A DNA stretch of 40,406 nucleotides, from contig NZ_JADEXE010000023.1 in NCBI RefSeq assembly GCF_015207265.1, forward strand, positions 1 to 40,406, in the 5' to 3' direction. Both the position numbers and the translations under genes were made by a program. This stretch comes from Nodosilinea sp. LEGE 07298. Its GTDB lineage: Bacteria; Cyanobacteriota; Cyanobacteriia; Phormidesmidales; Phormidesmidaceae. Under the pieces are notes generated by a model. That model was not told the DNA's origin. It saw only the letters and a list, made by a program, of their open reading frames with translations, and did no database searches. Below, one piece after another: positions 1 to 12,445 of the stretch (the first letter of the stretch is position 1; the number at the start of each line of letters is the position of its first letter).

Positions 1-171
1 CCCCCACCTCTAGAAGCGCCACCCCCTGCGGCTGGTGGGGAGTAGGTCTAAAGGCATAGGCAGCTGGGTAGTTGAGAGCAGTAACGGCAAAAGGGTCAGA
101 CCTGGGGGTGATCCCTTAACTGACCTATCGTCGTAGGATAAAAGACAACCGATTTTGGAGACTAATTTGTT

Positions 172-369
172 ATGGCACTCTATTTTGCGGTATCAGGTGA
201 GGCGGCGACCTCTTCATCCCTTGTGCTGGTCTATGTGGTGGGCTTTGTGGCCGCAGTAACCCTGGGTTCTGTGGCCTGGTACAACTCCAAGCGCCCCGCA
301 GGCTGGGAAGACAAAGAAAAGCCCGACTTCCTACCTACCGTGAAGCCAGAAGAGGGCAAAGAGGGCTAG
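172..369 (+). CDS. psb35: Photosystem II assembly protein Psb35-like
   Basis: A 65-residue protein with one membrane helix (about residues 16-37) followed by a charged, soluble tail that begins WYNSKRPAGWE and ends in acidic residues. This layout and the SVAWYNSKRP junction match my recollection of cyanobacterial Psb35 (Ssl2148 family), a small thylakoid protein linked to CP47 and high-light-inducible proteins; that role is family knowledge and not visible here. The ATG has a GGAG about 14 bases upstream. The gene stands alone, with a strong hairpin terminator about 100 bases after the stop. The 171 bases upstream hold its presumed promoter; I see no other gene there. The name rests on memory of the family, so an unrelated single-helix protein remains possible. 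Confidence 0.6.
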   Translation: MALYFAVSGEAATSSSLVLVYVVGFVAAVTLGSVAWYNSKRPAGWEDKEKPDFLPTVKPEEGKEG

Positions 370-470
370 GTACACCTGTGGCCTAACGACGGCGCGATCG
401 CCCAGATAGAACTGCACTATAGCGCTGTCGGATAGGTTAAGACGGTCACTGATATATATCTGGGAGTACC

Positions 471-509
471 AAAAGCCCCCGCTGCCATAGGTTTGGCGGC
501 GGGGGCTTT
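471..509. terminator. Strong, probably bidirectional hairpin terminator
   Basis: AAAGCCCCCGC (472-482) pairs with GCGGGGGCTTT (499-509), and GCCA/TGGC extends the stem around a short loop. A-runs on one side and T-runs on the other let it act for psb35 on the plus strand and for the rhodanese gene on the minus strand. Confidence 0.8.
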
Positions 510-731
510 CAACATTAAAAATGGAGAGTCAAACCAACCCAGCTGCTGCCTCCAATCTGTAGGGGCATTGCGATACAATACCCCCAACGAGTACTCGTTC
601 TAGATGAGAATTTCTCAAATTGGACTTCGTACTACCCTATTGAAAAGGCATTGAAAAAACACCTTGACGAGGATCGCTGTTAGCCGAATTAGAAAGAAGC
701 GGCATCTACGTATTCAATTGCTCTAGCTGAC
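510..731. other. Gene-free gap, possible decayed coding remnant
   Basis: No intact gene is visible. From about 595 to 730, plus-strand frames read short protein-like stretches (YYPIEKALKKHLDED, then LLAELERSGIYVFN in another frame) broken by a frameshift and stops. This could be the remains of a gene, but the evidence is thin. Confidence 0.25.
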
Positions 732-1274
732 TTAAACTTTAGCGCCAGCGGGCGAAGAAAAGGCTTCTACACCTTCGGTAGGCCCACCAATAGCCTTCCA
801 AGCCGACAATCCACCCTGCAGGTGAGCTACTTTTTGATATCCTGCCTGGCGCAGATGATTTACAACTTCTGTAGCTTGGTCAGCACCGTCACCATAGACG
901 TAAATGTCCCGCTGTGGCTCTAGGGACTGAGTTGCTTCAGCAACCTGATCCCGAGACATTGCGCCAGTAATACGCTCGGCGTTAAAGGATTCGCGGCTGC
1001 GGGCGTCAATAATAGTTAGGGCAGGCTCACCCCAGTTCAACCGCTTTAGCAACTCATCGGCAGTCGCCTGATTAACAGACATTTCTGGGGGAGTTGGCAG
1101 TGGTTGGGTAACCGCAGACTTAGCAGCTTGAACTTGATTAGAAGCTTGATCGGAAAGATTCTTGGCCTGGTCAGCGACTTGGTCGGGAACAATACCTGCT
1201 GTCTTATGTTTGTCTTGATCGGGTTGATCAGGATTATTAGAAATACTCTCGTTTTGATCACGAAAATTAGTCAT
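732..1274 (-). CDS. Rhodanese-like domain protein lacking the catalytic cysteine
   Basis: A 180-residue protein. Residues 1-65 are a low-complexity Asp/Gln/Asn-rich segment; about 65-165 form a rhodanese fold (TIIDARSRESFNAERI, then IYVYGDGADQA, then LQGGLSAWK). In active sulfurtransferases the loop after the central strand starts with cysteine (YCRSG-type); here that position is glycine (YGDGADQA), so sulfur transfer is unlikely and a binding or regulatory role is inferred. The ATG at 1274 is preferred over the adjacent TTG because AGAGGT lies at a good distance upstream. No signal peptide or membrane helix is seen. It is transcribed away from nadA, with about 360 bases between them, and is probably monocistronic. 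Confidence 0.8.
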   Translation of the reverse strand: MTNFRDQNESISNNPDQPDQDKHKTAGIVPDQVADQAKNLSDQASNQVQAAKSAVTQPLPTPPEMSVNQATADELLKRLNWGEPALTIIDARSRESFNAERITGAMSRDQVAEATQSLEPQRDIYVYGDGADQATEVVNHLRQAGYQKVAHLQGGLSAWKAIGGPTEGVEAFSSPAGAKV

Positions 1275-1435
1275 CAAAATACCTCTACTATGGGCATCAA
1301 TAAAACTACCGTAACAAATCGATGAAACAGCTCTATCCGTCAGCAGACAGAATTGAAAGCCAACGTAAGGATGAGATTGCTTGGCCCCAAAAATACAAAA
1401 TTTTTGAGGGTTGATTGACGTTATCCAACATTAAT

Positions 1436-1462
1436 ACCTACCCATTCACGCCATAGGTAGGT
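1436..1462. repeat. Short inverted repeat in the rhodanese-nadA gap
   Basis: ACCTACC (1436-1442) and GGTAGGT (1456-1462) form a perfect 7-bp inverted repeat in the 350-base divergent gap. No T-run follows, so it may be an operator or chance. The rest of 1278-1590 holds no gene that I can support. Confidence 0.3.
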
Positions 1463-1593
1463 GTTGCCGCGAGTTTACTGCCTACAGTACTGATTTAGAC
1501 AGGGGAGTTACATAAAACCCCTCTTACACAGAGCGCTACCTACGTTGATAGGGGACGGGAAGCCCTGGTGATTGGGGTGATGGCTAGTTTTGG

Positions 1594-1612
1594 TGAATTG
1601 AACTATAATTCA
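1594..1612 (+). promoter_or_regulatory. nadA promoter -10 inside a palindrome
   Basis: A perfect TATAAT lies at 1604-1609, 35-40 bases before the nadA start, with no convincing -35 box. It is embedded in the inverted repeat TGAATT (1594-1599)/AATTCA (1607-1612), the layout expected of a repressor site over the -10 element. No regulator can be named from sequence alone. Confidence 0.45.
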
Positions 1613-1643
1613 AGCTATACTAGTTTTCGGCTTGCCTATCATC

Positions 1644-2603
1644 GTGTTTACCACCCTAACGCCTGCGGCTAATCTGCCTACCTACGACCTAGTTGAAGCC
1701 ATTGAGACGCTCAAGCGCGAGCTCAATGCAGTTATTCTGGCCCACTACTACCAGGAGTCTGACATTCAAGATGTCGCCGACTACATTGGCGATTCGCTAG
1801 GGCTGTCTCGGCAGGCCGCTGCCACCAGTGCCGATGTTATTGTGTTTGCCGGGGTGCACTTTATGGCCGAAACTGCCAAAATTCTCAACCCCAATAAGCT
1901 AGTGCTGCTGCCTGACCTCAATGCAGGCTGTTCCCTAGCTGATAGCTGCCCCCCTGATGCTTTTGCGGCATTTAAGGCCGCCCATCCCGACCACCTGGTC
2001 ATTTCTTATATCAACTGCACGGCCGCTATTAAGGCCATGAGCGATATTATTTGCACCAGTTCTAATGCGGTTAGCCTTGTGCAGCAGTTACCCGCTGACC
2101 AAAAAATTATTTTTGCCCCTGATCGCAATCTAGGCCGCTACGTGATGCAGCAGACCGGTCGAGATATGGTGCTATGGCAGGGCAGTTGTATGGTCCACGA
2201 AACCTTTTCTGAGAAAAAGTTGGTGCAGCTACAAAGCGCCCACCCTAAGGCCGAAGTGATTGCCCACCCAGAGTGCGAAGAGGCCGTGTTGCGCCATGCC
2301 CATTTTATTGGCTCAACCACGGCGCTGCTTAAATACGCTCAGCAGAGTGAAAAGCCCGAGTTTATTGTTGTTACAGAACCCGGCATCATTCACCAGATGC
2401 AGAAACAAGCTCCAGACAAGGTATTCATTCCTGCTCCGCCAGCAGCAACGTGTGCCTGCAATGAATGCCCCCATATGCGGCTCAACACGCTCGAAAAGCT
2501 CTACCTAGCTATGAAAACTCGCCAGCCCGAGATCGTCCTTAGCCCAGAGCTACAGCAGCAGGCCCTCAAGCCCATTCAACGCATGCTGGAGATGAGTGTT
2601 TAG
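1644..2603 (+). CDS. nadA: Quinolinate synthase NadA
   Basis: NadA condenses iminoaspartate with dihydroxyacetone phosphate to quinolinate, the de novo entry to NAD, using an oxygen-sensitive 4Fe-4S cluster. The 319-residue protein shows the family signature [20 protein letters not shown] near the N-terminus and the three cluster-cysteine neighbourhoods [19 protein letters not shown] and [12 protein letters not shown] at 1644 gives the usual N-terminus (VFTTLTP); an in-frame TTG at 1632 would add four residues, and neither has a clear ribosome site. L-aspartate oxidase, its usual partner, is not in the window. Later NAD steps (pncB, nadD, nadE) lie 31-37 kb away. Function is clear; only the start is uncertain. 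Confidence 0.95.
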   Translation: MFTTLTPAANLPTYDLVEAIETLKRELNAVILAHYYQESDIQDVADYIGDSLGLSRQAAATSADVIVFAGVHFMAETAKILNPNKLVLLPDLNAGCSLADSCPPDAFAAFKAAHPDHLVISYINCTAAIKAMSDIICTSSNAVSLVQQLPADQKIIFAPDRNLGRYVMQQTGRDMVLWQGSCMVHETFSEKKLVQLQSAHPKAEVIAHPECEEAVLRHAHFIGSTTALLKYAQQSEKPEFIVVTEPGIIHQMQKQAPDKVFIPAPPAATCACNECPHMRLNTLEKLYLAMKTRQPEIVLSPELQQQALKPIQRMLEMSV

Positions 2604-2770
2604 ATGATTCCTTAGAAAAGCGAATACCAGCTTTAGTTCAGTGGTTGCAGCTGCTGTGGGGCGGGCAAAACGAAGTGTGCCTATCGAATTCTGGCGATTA
2701 TGGGGATGAGGGGCACGGACAAGACCCTTTGCCCACCCTTACCACGGCTTGAACCTGCCAAAGCTACTCC
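2604..2770. other. Gene-free spacer after nadA
   Basis: This is part of the 388-base convergent gap between nadA and secA. Apart from the secA terminator at 2771-2804, I see no gene, RNA or repeat in 2604-2991. Confidence 0.4.
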
Positions 2771-2804
2771 AAAATATAACCCCCGATGCCGAAGCACCGG
2801 GGGC
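2771..2804 (-). terminator. secA terminator with UUCG tetraloop
   Basis: On the minus strand CCCCCGGTGC, loop TTCG, then GCATCGGGGG forms a 10-bp stem with one G-U pair, followed by TTATATTTT. This is a textbook intrinsic terminator about 190 bases past the secA stop. Confidence 0.8.
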
Positions 2805-2991
2805 TGATTCTGTATAGGGGGCTTGATGTTAAGGCGTTCTGTATAAAGCAAGAAGCTCTTGCTCATCTCCACGATGCCCTAGATTAGAGCCACCCGCCGT
2901 ACCATGCCCTTATCTTTATGGTGAGTTGGTGTAATTACGGACAACCCCAAGGTTTATCCCCATTGTGATGTCAGTCACTGACAGCATTCAC

Positions 2992-5781
<2,790 letters not shown>

Positions 5782-6138
5782 GAATTCAGGCAGATCAGCG
5801 TAGGGTATTGCATTTTAGTCAATCGTAATGGAGACCGCGCAACAAGGGGCGATGTCCACACCTGAGCCCGACCGAGACTGGGTCTCCAGTGTCAGGGGAT
5901 AGGCTGAAAGTGCTTATCTATCCTATCACTTAGGCTTAGGTGACAGGGATTTGGCATTTTGGAGGCGTTTGAACGGAAATTACGCCCAAATTGCCCTCGA
6001 ACTGACCCCTTTGGGCACCTTTTTTTGGCATGGCTCTTTGTTACAATTTTGGTCGCGCCTCACGGCGGCAGACCCCATCAGCCGCTGCCCTTCGCCACGT
6101 CCCACCTCGCCACTTTGTCAGCGGAGCATCTTGCATTT
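5782..6138. promoter_or_regulatory. Divergent promoter region of secA and speA
   Basis: A gene-free 357-base region between divergent starts. TACAAT at 6042-6047 is a plausible -10 element for speA, giving about 85 bases of leader; no good -35 is seen. An in-frame TTG at 5959 keeps the speA frame open back into this region, but the translation there lacks family similarity. Confidence 0.35.
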
Positions 6139-8136
6139 ATGAATATGGCCCAGCAACCGCCCCTGTCGCCGTCATCGCTATCTTCCTCCCATCGCCTGCA
6201 TCGGGCCACCTTAGAAAATATGCTGCAACCGCCAGAGGCCGCTGCCACCGACTGGACCATTGAAGCGAGCGAAGAGCTGTACCGCATTCACAGCTGGGGT
6301 GAGCCGTATTTTTCGATCAACGCCGACGGCCATTTGACGGTGTCACCCAGGGGCGATCGCGGCGGTTCTTTAGATTTGCTCGATCTGGTAGAAGCAATCA
6401 AGCAACGCAATCTCAACCTGCCCCTGCTGATTCGCTTTTCCGATATTCTCGAAGACCGCATCGAGCGCATTAATGCCTGTTTTGCCAAAGCGATCGCCCG
6501 CTACAAATACTCAGGCGTATATCGGGGGGTGTTTCCGGTCAAGTGCAACCAGCAGCGGCAGCTGCTGGAAGATGTAGTGCGCTACGGTCGGCCCTACCAG
6601 TTTGGCCTGGAGGCGGGCTCTAAGCCGGAGCTGCTGATTGCCCTGGCCACCCTCGATACGCCAGGCGCGCTGCTAATCTGCAACGGTTACAAAGACAGAG
6701 ACTACATCGAAACCGCCATGCTGGGCCAGCGGCTGGGCCAGCAGCCGATCATCGTAATTGAGCAGATGAACGAGGTGGAGATTGCTATTGCGGCCAGCCA
6801 GCGCCTCGGCATTCGCCCGGTGCTGGGGGTGCGGGCCAAGCTCAGCACCAAGGGCAGCGGTCGCTGGGGCATTTCGGCGGGCGATCGCGCCAAGTTCGGC
6901 CTCACCGTACCCGAAATTCTGGCGGTGGTAGACCGGCTGCGCGAGGCCGACATGCTCGACTGCCTGCAGCTGCTGCACTTTCACATTGGCTCACAGATCT
7001 CGGCCATCAGCGTGGTCAAAGAGGCCCTGCGGGAGGCCAGTCGCATCTACGTGGAGCTGGCTGAACTGGGGGCGGGTATGCGCTACCTGGATGTGGGCGG
7101 CGGCCTGGCGGTCGACTACGACGGCTCTAAGACCACGTTTTATGCCTCCAAAAACTACAGCACCCAAAACTACGCCAACGACGTAGTGGCCGAGGTGCAG
7201 GAGGCCTGCCGCATCAAGGGCATTGCGGTGCCCACCCTGGTCAGCGAGAGCGGGCGGGCGCTGGTGTCTCACCAGTCGGTGCTGGTCTTTGACGTGCTGG
7301 GCAGCAGCGATGCCCCCTCCCAGGAGGAAGTCGAGGTGCCCAGCGACGACGACCACGTAATTTTGCGCGAGCTGTACGAGATCTACCAAAACCTCAGCGC
7401 CAGCACCGTGCAGGAGCTGTACAACGACGCCGTGCAGTTCAAGGAAGAGGCGATTAGCCTGTTTAACTTTGGCTACCTCAGTCTGTCGGCGCGGGCGCGG
7501 GCCGAGCGGCTATTTTGGGCCTGCTGTCGCAAGGCGCTGTCGGTGGTTAGCGATGCTGACTACGTGCCCGAAGACATCGAAGAGCTGCACCAGAGCATGG
7601 CCTCGATTTACTACATCAATTTGTCAGTGTTTCAGTCAATGCCCGACACCTGGGCGATCGAGCAGCTGTTTCCCATTTTGCCTATCCACCGGCTCAACGA
7701 AGAGCCCAGCAGCCGGGGCACCTTAGCCGACCTCACCTGCGACAGCGACGGCAAAATTACCACCTTTATCGACCTGCGCGACGTTAAACATGTGCTAGAG
7801 CTGCACCCGCTGAAGCCCGATCAGCCCTACTACCTGGGCATGTTTTTGGGCGGGGCTTACCAGGAGATTATGGGCAACCTGCACAATCTGTTTGGCGACA
7901 CCAATGCCGTCCACATTCACATGACCCCCAAGGGGTACCAGGTGGAGCAGGTGGTGAAGGGCGACACCATGACCGAGGTACTGGGCTACGTGCAGTACGA
8001 CGCCGAAGATATGATTGAAAATATTCGCAGGCGATCGGAGCGATCGCTGCAGGACAGCCGCATTACCTTGGAAGAGTCACAGCTGCTGATTCAGCACTAC
8101 GAACGCAGCCTCAGCCAGTACACCTATCTAGCGTAG
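6139..8136 (+). CDS. speA: Biosynthetic arginine decarboxylase SpeA
   Basis: SpeA is a PLP enzyme that converts arginine to agmatine for polyamine synthesis. From ATG 6139 it is 665 residues, within the family range (about 630-680). It shows the alanine-racemase-type barrel with the PLP lysine in FPVKCNQQRQ (about K135), LHFHIGSQI, the glycine-rich DVGGGLAVDYDG phosphate-binding loop and the C-terminal beta domain. A longer frame starting at TTG 5959 would add 60 unrelated residues; ATG 6139 has GGAG 12 bases upstream and starts just before the conserved region. It is monocistronic and converges on pstB, sharing a hairpin in the 99-base gap. No agmatinase or agmatine deiminase gene is nearby. 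Confidence 0.96.
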   Translation: MNMAQQPPLSPSSLSSSHRLHRATLENMLQPPEAAATDWTIEASEELYRIHSWGEPYFSINADGHLTVSPRGDRGGSLDLLDLVEAIKQRNLNLPLLIRFSDILEDRIERINACFAKAIARYKYSGVYRGVFPVKCNQQRQLLEDVVRYGRPYQFGLEAGSKPELLIALATLDTPGALLICNGYKDRDYIETAMLGQRLGQQPIIVIEQMNEVEIAIAASQRLGIRPVLGVRAKLSTKGSGRWGISAGDRAKFGLTVPEILAVVDRLREADMLDCLQLLHFHIGSQISAISVVKEALREASRIYVELAELGAGMRYLDVGGGLAVDYDGSKTTFYASKNYSTQNYANDVVAEVQEACRIKGIAVPTLVSESGRALVSHQSVLVFDVLGSSDAPSQEEVEVPSDDDHVILRELYEIYQNLSASTVQELYNDAVQFKEEAISLFNFGYLSLSARARAERLFWACCRKALSVVSDADYVPEDIEELHQSMASIYYINLSVFQSMPDTWAIEQLFPILPIHRLNEEPSSRGTLADLTCDSDGKITTFIDLRDVKHVLELHPLKPDQPYYLGMFLGGAYQEIMGNLHNLFGDTNAVHIHMTPKGYQVEQVVKGDTMTEVLGYVQYDAEDMIENIRRRSERSLQDSRITLEESQLLIQHYERSLSQYTYLA

Positions 8137-8152
8137 CGGCTGACTAAAAACC

Positions 8153-8184
8153 CTAGTGCGTCATTGCCTTTTGTGACGCACTAG
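8153..8184. terminator. Convergent terminator between speA and pstB
   Basis: CTAGTGCGTCA (8153-8163) and TGACGCACTAG (8174-8184) form a perfect 11-bp stem with a 10-base loop. On the minus strand it is followed by GGGTTTTTAG, so it best fits the end of the pst operon; it may also stop speA transcripts. Confidence 0.7.
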
Positions 8185-8235
8185 ACCCCAAGTTTCAATC
8201 CAGCAGCCTCCTGGAAGAACCCAAAGCAGACTCAA

Positions 8236-9042
8236 TTAACCGAATCGCCCCGATACATAGTCTTGGGTGGCCTGTTCCCTTGGCTCACTGAAAATTTGCT
8301 CAGTATCGCCATATTCCACCAGATAGCCCACTTTATTACCCGTCTCCGTAGACTCCGCGTTAAAGAACGCCGTCTTATCAGAGATCCGCGACGCCTGCTG
8401 CATATTGTGCGTCACGATCACGATAGTGTACCGACTCTCCAGTTCTCGCATCAGCTCTTCGATCTGTAGGGTCGATATGGGGTCAAGGGCAGAGCAGGGC
8501 TCATCCATCAAAATTACTTCAGGTTCGATGGCGATCGCCCGAGCGATACACAGACGCTGCTGTTGACCCCCCGATAGGGAAAGACCGCTCTCCTTAAGCT
8601 TGTCTTTAACCTCATCCCAAAGGGCAGCCCGCTGGAGCGAGGTCTCAACTAGCTCGTCGATACTGCCCTTGTAGCCGTTAATCCGGGCGGCGAAGGCAAT
8701 ATTTTCGTAAATGGACTTAGTAAAGGGGTTAGGCTTTTGAAACACCATGCCAATGCGGCGACGCACGTACACGGGGTCAACCCCCTCATCGTACAAATCG
8801 CTACCCTGGAAGGTCACTTTGCCCTCAACCCGCGCCCCCAGAATGAGGTCGTTGGTGCGGTTGAAGCATCGCAACAGGGTACTCTTTCCGCAACCAGAAG
8901 GGCCAATCAGAGCGGTAATTTCGTTTCTAAAGATGTCGAGGCTGACATCGCGCACGGCCAGGAAAGGGCCGTAGTAAACGCTGACGTTTTTAGCCCTCAG
9001 ACAGGCTTTGGTGGCGACTTGGCTGACAGAGTTTGTGGTCAT
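8236..9042 (-). CDS. pstB: Phosphate ABC transporter ATPase PstB
   Basis: PstB hydrolyses ATP to power high-affinity phosphate import through PstC/PstA. The 268-residue protein has Walker [10 protein letters not shown] (about 48-56), the Q-loop in [10 protein letters not shown], the ABC signature LSGGQQQR, Walker [14 protein letters not shown] and the switch histidine in [10 protein letters not shown]. The [13 protein letters not shown] and VFQKPNPF stretches are typical of PstB. ATG 9042 was chosen over an in-frame TTG at 9063. It is the last gene of pstS-pstC-pstA-pstB, 53 bases after pstA, with a terminator downstream. No phoU gene follows. Confidence 0.96.
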   Translation of the reverse strand: MTTNSVSQVATKACLRAKNVSVYYGPFLAVRDVSLDIFRNEITALIGPSGCGKSTLLRCFNRTNDLILGARVEGKVTFQGSDLYDEGVDPVYVRRRIGMVFQKPNPFTKSIYENIAFAARINGYKGSIDELVETSLQRAALWDEVKDKLKESGLSLSGGQQQRLCIARAIAIEPEVILMDEPCSALDPISTLQIEELMRELESRYTIVIVTHNMQQASRISDKTAFFNAESTETGNKVGYLVEYGDTEQIFSEPREQATQDYVSGRFG

Positions 9043-9095
9043 GACATTAGCTCTACGCTGCAACTAAAAAACTCGCGCTCATCCTACTTCTGGAT

Positions 9096-10028
9096 CTACT
9101 TCTGAAAACGATTCCGCAGGTAAATTGCGGTGGCATTCATCATTAGCAGAATCACCATCAGTACAATAATGGCCCCTGCTGCTAAATCGTGGAATTCGGT
9201 CTGAGGCCTCGATACCCAATTGTAGATTTGAATGGGTAACACCGTGAACGGACTCTGTAACCCCCTCAATGACAGCTCTGGCAAGAAGGGAATGTAGGTG
9301 AGTGCCCCAATCGTAATCAGAGGGGCGGTTTCGCCAATGGCCCGAGACAGGGCCAAAATGACCCCAGTAAGAATACCCGGCAGCGCCAGGGGAAACACGT
9401 GGGATCGAATGACTTGCCAGCGAGTGGCACCTAAGGCAAAGCCCGCCTGGCGCAAGCTACTGGGAATAGACCGCAGAGACTCACGGGTGGCAATAATCAC
9501 AATGGGCAGCACCAGCAGGGCCAGAGTGAGCGCCCCCGACAACACACTGCGCCCCTGGGTGATGACGAACAGAAGGCGGACAAATACCTGAAGACCGAGC
9601 AGACCATAGATGATAGAGGGTACGCCCGCCAGGTTAGAAATGTTGATTTCAACCGCTTTGGCAATCAGGCTATCGGGCACAAACTCTTCGAGAAAAATGC
9701 CGGCCCCGACCCCAATGGGGAAGGTAAACAGCGCCACCAGCACCATGACCCAAACGGTGCCTACCAGGGCAGAGACAATGCCAGCGTCTGCGGGTCTTCT
9801 AGAGGGAAAGCTGGTGAAGAAGTTCCAGCTGAGCACTGGTGCGCCGTCGATGATTACATCAGCGAGCAGTACCACCAGCACAAACAGGGAAAAAACGACG
9901 GCGAAAAGGGCTAGCCACGAAAACCACTTGTCAATGGCTTTGCGCTTGCCCAGGGCACTTAGAACCTCTTTTTGCTCAATATCCCAACCAGCATCAAGGG
10001 GGGTTGATTGAGACGATAGGGGCGTCAT
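9096..10028 (-). CDS. pstA: Phosphate ABC transporter permease PstA
   Basis: PstA is one of the two inner-membrane permeases of the phosphate importer. From ATG 10028 it has 310 residues: a cytoplasmic N-terminus, about six membrane helices and the permease coupling loop ([27 protein letters not shown], split here as [16 protein letters not shown]) with the EAA-type glycine. The start codon overlaps the pstC stop as ATGA (10025-10028), so translational coupling is likely, and this sets the start; the longer frame from 10061 has no support. Regulation follows the Pho box upstream of pstS. Confidence 0.94.
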   Translation of the reverse strand: MTPLSSQSTPLDAGWDIEQKEVLSALGKRKAIDKWFSWLALFAVVFSLFVLVVLLADVIIDGAPVLSWNFFTSFPSRRPADAGIVSALVGTVWVMVLVALFTFPIGVGAGIFLEEFVPDSLIAKAVEINISNLAGVPSIIYGLLGLQVFVRLLFVITQGRSVLSGALTLALLVLPIVIIATRESLRSIPSSLRQAGFALGATRWQVIRSHVFPLALPGILTGVILALSRAIGETAPLITIGALTYIPFLPELSLRGLQSPFTVLPIQIYNWVSRPQTEFHDLAAGAIIVLMVILLMMNATAIYLRNRFQK

Positions 10029-10960
10029 TCGTAGGTCTCCCGAAACTTGCGAACAAACCAAAAGCTAATAATGTTGAACGCTAGGGTGACCAAAAACAGC
10101 GTCATCCCTACCGCAAAGATTGACTTAAAGGCGATAGACCCAGCCGGCGTGTCGCCTAAGCTGACCTGCACAATATAGGCGGTCATGGTCATCACCGGCA
10201 CAAAGGGGTTGAGGCCTAGTCTAGGGTTTAACCCTGCGGCTAGGGCGACAATCATGGTTTCACCCACGGCCCGAGACACCGCCAAAATAATCGATGCCAC
10301 AATGCCTGACAGAGCCGCAGGCAAAACTACACCAAAAACTGTCTCCCGCTTGGTGAGGCCTAAGGCATAGGAGCCATCTCTGAGCGCACGGGGCACAGCG
10401 TAGATAGCGTCCTCACTCAGGGAGGCAATCAGCGGTGTAATAGAAATGCCTATGACAATGCCTGCACTTAGAGCGTTAAAGCCACCCAGCTGTGGAATGA
10501 AGATCTGGAGAAAGGGCGTAACCAGTAACAAAGCGAAGTAGCCGTAGACTACCGAGGGCACCCCCGCCAAAATTTCTAGGGCGGGTTTGAGCCACTTGCG
10601 CAATTTAGGAGACGCATACTCGCTGAGGTAAATAGCTGAGAGCAGGCCGAGGGGAACCGCGACAAGTATGGCGATAAACGAGGTTAAAAAGGTGGCGCTG
10701 AGCAGCACCAGAATGCCGAACTGAGGGTTTGAGAACAGCGGCGTCCACTGCCGGTCGGTCAAGAAGTTCCACAGGGGAACGACTCTAAAGAATTCTACAG
10801 TCTCAAACAGCAGCGAGAGAACGATACCAACAGTCGTAGCGACGGAAATGATTGCAAACAGGCCAAACAGCCAAATAACGGCCTGCTCTACCCGTTTGTT
10901 GAGCCCCCGGCTGGGCTGCCAAAGGTCGTTTGGGTCGGGCGGCAAAGAGTTTGTCGTCAT
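10025..10960 (-). CDS. pstC: Phosphate ABC transporter permease PstC
   Basis: PstC pairs with PstA to form the phosphate channel. The 311-residue protein has an N-terminal helix near residues 28-50, a periplasmic segment, and a permease domain with [20 protein letters not shown] as the coupling loop. [18 protein letters not shown] is a common PstC stretch. It starts at ATG 10960, about 100 bases after the pstS stop; that gap contains a strong terminator, so pstC is probably read by partial read-through. The stop overlaps the pstA start by four bases. Confidence 0.95.
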   Translation of the reverse strand: MTTNSLPPDPNDLWQPSRGLNKRVEQAVIWLFGLFAIISVATTVGIVLSLLFETVEFFRVVPLWNFLTDRQWTPLFSNPQFGILVLLSATFLTSFIAILVAVPLGLLSAIYLSEYASPKLRKWLKPALEILAGVPSVVYGYFALLLVTPFLQIFIPQLGGFNALSAGIVIGISITPLIASLSEDAIYAVPRALRDGSYALGLTKRETVFGVVLPAALSGIVASIILAVSRAVGETMIVALAAGLNPRLGLNPFVPVMTMTAYIVQVSLGDTPAGSIAFKSIFAVGMTLFLVTLAFNIISFWFVRKFRETYE

Positions 10961-10972
10961 GATACAGAACTG

Positions 10973-11007
10973 TAAAAAATAAGGGGGCCAGTCCTAACTG
11001 ACCCCCC
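10973..11007 (-). terminator. Intercistronic terminator between pstS and pstC
   Basis: On the minus strand GGGGGTCAGT, loop TAGG, then ACTGGCCCCC forms a 10-bp stem (one T-G pair) followed by TTATTTTTT. Just before it, 11018-11045 can form a second, weaker hairpin (TGGCTTAACC/GGTTAGCCA). It would end most pstS transcripts while letting some continue into pstCAB. Confidence 0.8.
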
Positions 11008-11063
11008 AGAATCTAATGGCTAACCCTCAAGAAGGTTAAGCCAGAGGGTGCTTAAGTACAGAC

Positions 11064-12107
11064 CTAGAGCACTTCATCCATTTTGACGCCGATGGGGGAG
11101 CCACCGTTGAACACACTGCCAGTGGTCTTGTTTGCAAAGCGATCGATCACCTTGGCGTTGATCTCTGAGGGCACGCTAACATAGCCAACTTCATCCACCA
11201 AGTACCCGTTGTCGGGCGAGATGTAGAAGTCAACAAAGGCTGCCACGGCAGGGTCGTCAGCCACCGACTGCTTAACATAGATAAACTCAGGCCGAGAGAG
11301 CGGCTGATAAGTGCCATCGGCAACAGTTTCGGCACTGGGTGCCACACAGCCGTCGCCGTTGTCGATCTCAACAGCCTTTAGGCGATCCTGGTTTTCAACA
11401 AAATAGGCGAGACCAAAGAAGCCAAGGCCGTTGGCATCGGTAGAGACACCCTGCACAATGACGTTATCGTCTTCGCTGGCCGTGAAGTCGCCACGGCTTT
11501 CGCCATCAGCACCGATCGCTTCCATGAAGAAGTCGTAGGTACCCGAGTCAGTACCTGGACCATAGAGACCGAGGGGCGCATCAGGAAAGTCAGAGCGAAC
11601 TTGGTTCCAGCTGGTGATAGTACCCTGGGCGGCGGGCTCCCACATGGTATTCAGCTCTTCAATGGTCAGACATTGAGCGAAATCGTTTTCTGGGTTGACT
11701 ACCACGGTTAGACCGTCAAAGGCAATGGGCAACTCGATGTACTCGATGCCACCCTCAGCGCAGAGGTCAATCTCTTCCTGAGAAATAGGGCGAGAAGCTC
11801 CAGTAATGTCGGTTTCGCCCGCGCAAAATTTCTGGAAGCCACCGCCAGTACCGGATACGCCCACGGTTACCGCTACGTCAGGGTTGACCGCGCCAAACTC
11901 TTCAGCCATGGCCTCAGAGATGGGGAATACGGTACTAGAGCCATCGACCAAAACGGAGCCGCTTACATCAGAGCCAGCAGCCGTTTCAGTGGTACCGGCG
12001 TCGGGGGCTGCGGTTTGGGAACCACCACCGCAAGCTGCCAGACTAGCCATCACTGCTACGAGTGCGGAGGAATAACCCAGACGCAACATTTTCTTATTCA
12101 AAACCAT
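11064..12107 (-). CDS. pstS: Phosphate-binding lipoprotein PstS
   Basis: PstS captures periplasmic phosphate and hands it to PstCA. From ATG 12107 it has 347 residues: a lipoprotein signal peptide with lipobox LAAC (Cys26), a Gly/Ser/Thr linker, then a type II periplasmic binding fold. The phosphate-contact segments [22 protein letters not shown] and [12 protein letters not shown] are clear. AGGG lies about 5 bases before the ATG; the frame extends upstream to 12197 but without a signal-peptide match. First gene of the pst block; a Pho box lies about 340 bases upstream, and a terminator follows the gene, as expected if PstS is made in excess of the permease. Confidence 0.95.
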   Translation of the reverse strand: MVLNKKMLRLGYSSALVAVMASLAACGGGSQTAAPDAGTTETAAGSDVSGSVLVDGSSTVFPISEAMAEEFGAVNPDVAVTVGVSGTGGGFQKFCAGETDITGASRPISQEEIDLCAEGGIEYIELPIAFDGLTVVVNPENDFAQCLTIEELNTMWEPAAQGTITSWNQVRSDFPDAPLGLYGPGTDSGTYDFFMEAIGADGESRGDFTASEDDNVIVQGVSTDANGLGFFGLAYFVENQDRLKAVEIDNGDGCVAPSAETVADGTYQPLSRPEFIYVKQSVADDPAVAAFVDFYISPDNGYLVDEVGYVSVPSEINAKVIDRFANKTTGSVFNGGSPIGVKMDEVL

Positions 12108-12445
12108 GATCCCTATAAACTCCAAATCCAACGCTTCAACGAACTTATTCAACAAACTTGCAGCTATATTGACCCAGGCAACTGGAACCTTTGTCAATTA
12201 CTTAAAGCGACCCATTACTAAACGCATCAGTGGGCCTTCCGGCAGACAAAATTTGCGTTTTCAAAGGTTTCCGTGGACACTGTACCATTTACAGATTGCA
12301 ACGATAACAGCCTTCGTTTATTGACAAAATGGATATGATTAGCCAAATCGAAGCTGCAAAAGACAACCTTTCAAGATTCAAGACACACTATTCGATAAGG
12401 CGCATTAAACGCCCGATGACATTGTCTGACATCTCCTTCAAGAGA
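12108..12445 (-). other. Long pstS leader region
   Basis: A gene-free 338-base stretch between the Pho box and the pstS ATG. It would be mostly 5' untranslated leader if the Pho box drives pstS directly. I see no recognised riboswitch and no convincing small ORF. Confidence 0.35.

Noticed and set aside
5959-6138. 60-codon N-terminal extension of speA from a TTG
   Set aside because: No family similarity and no ribosome site; the normal start is ATG 6139.
8193-8203. GTTTCAATCC-like string resembling the end of a CRISPR repeat
   Set aside because: Single occurrence with no spacer-repeat periodicity.
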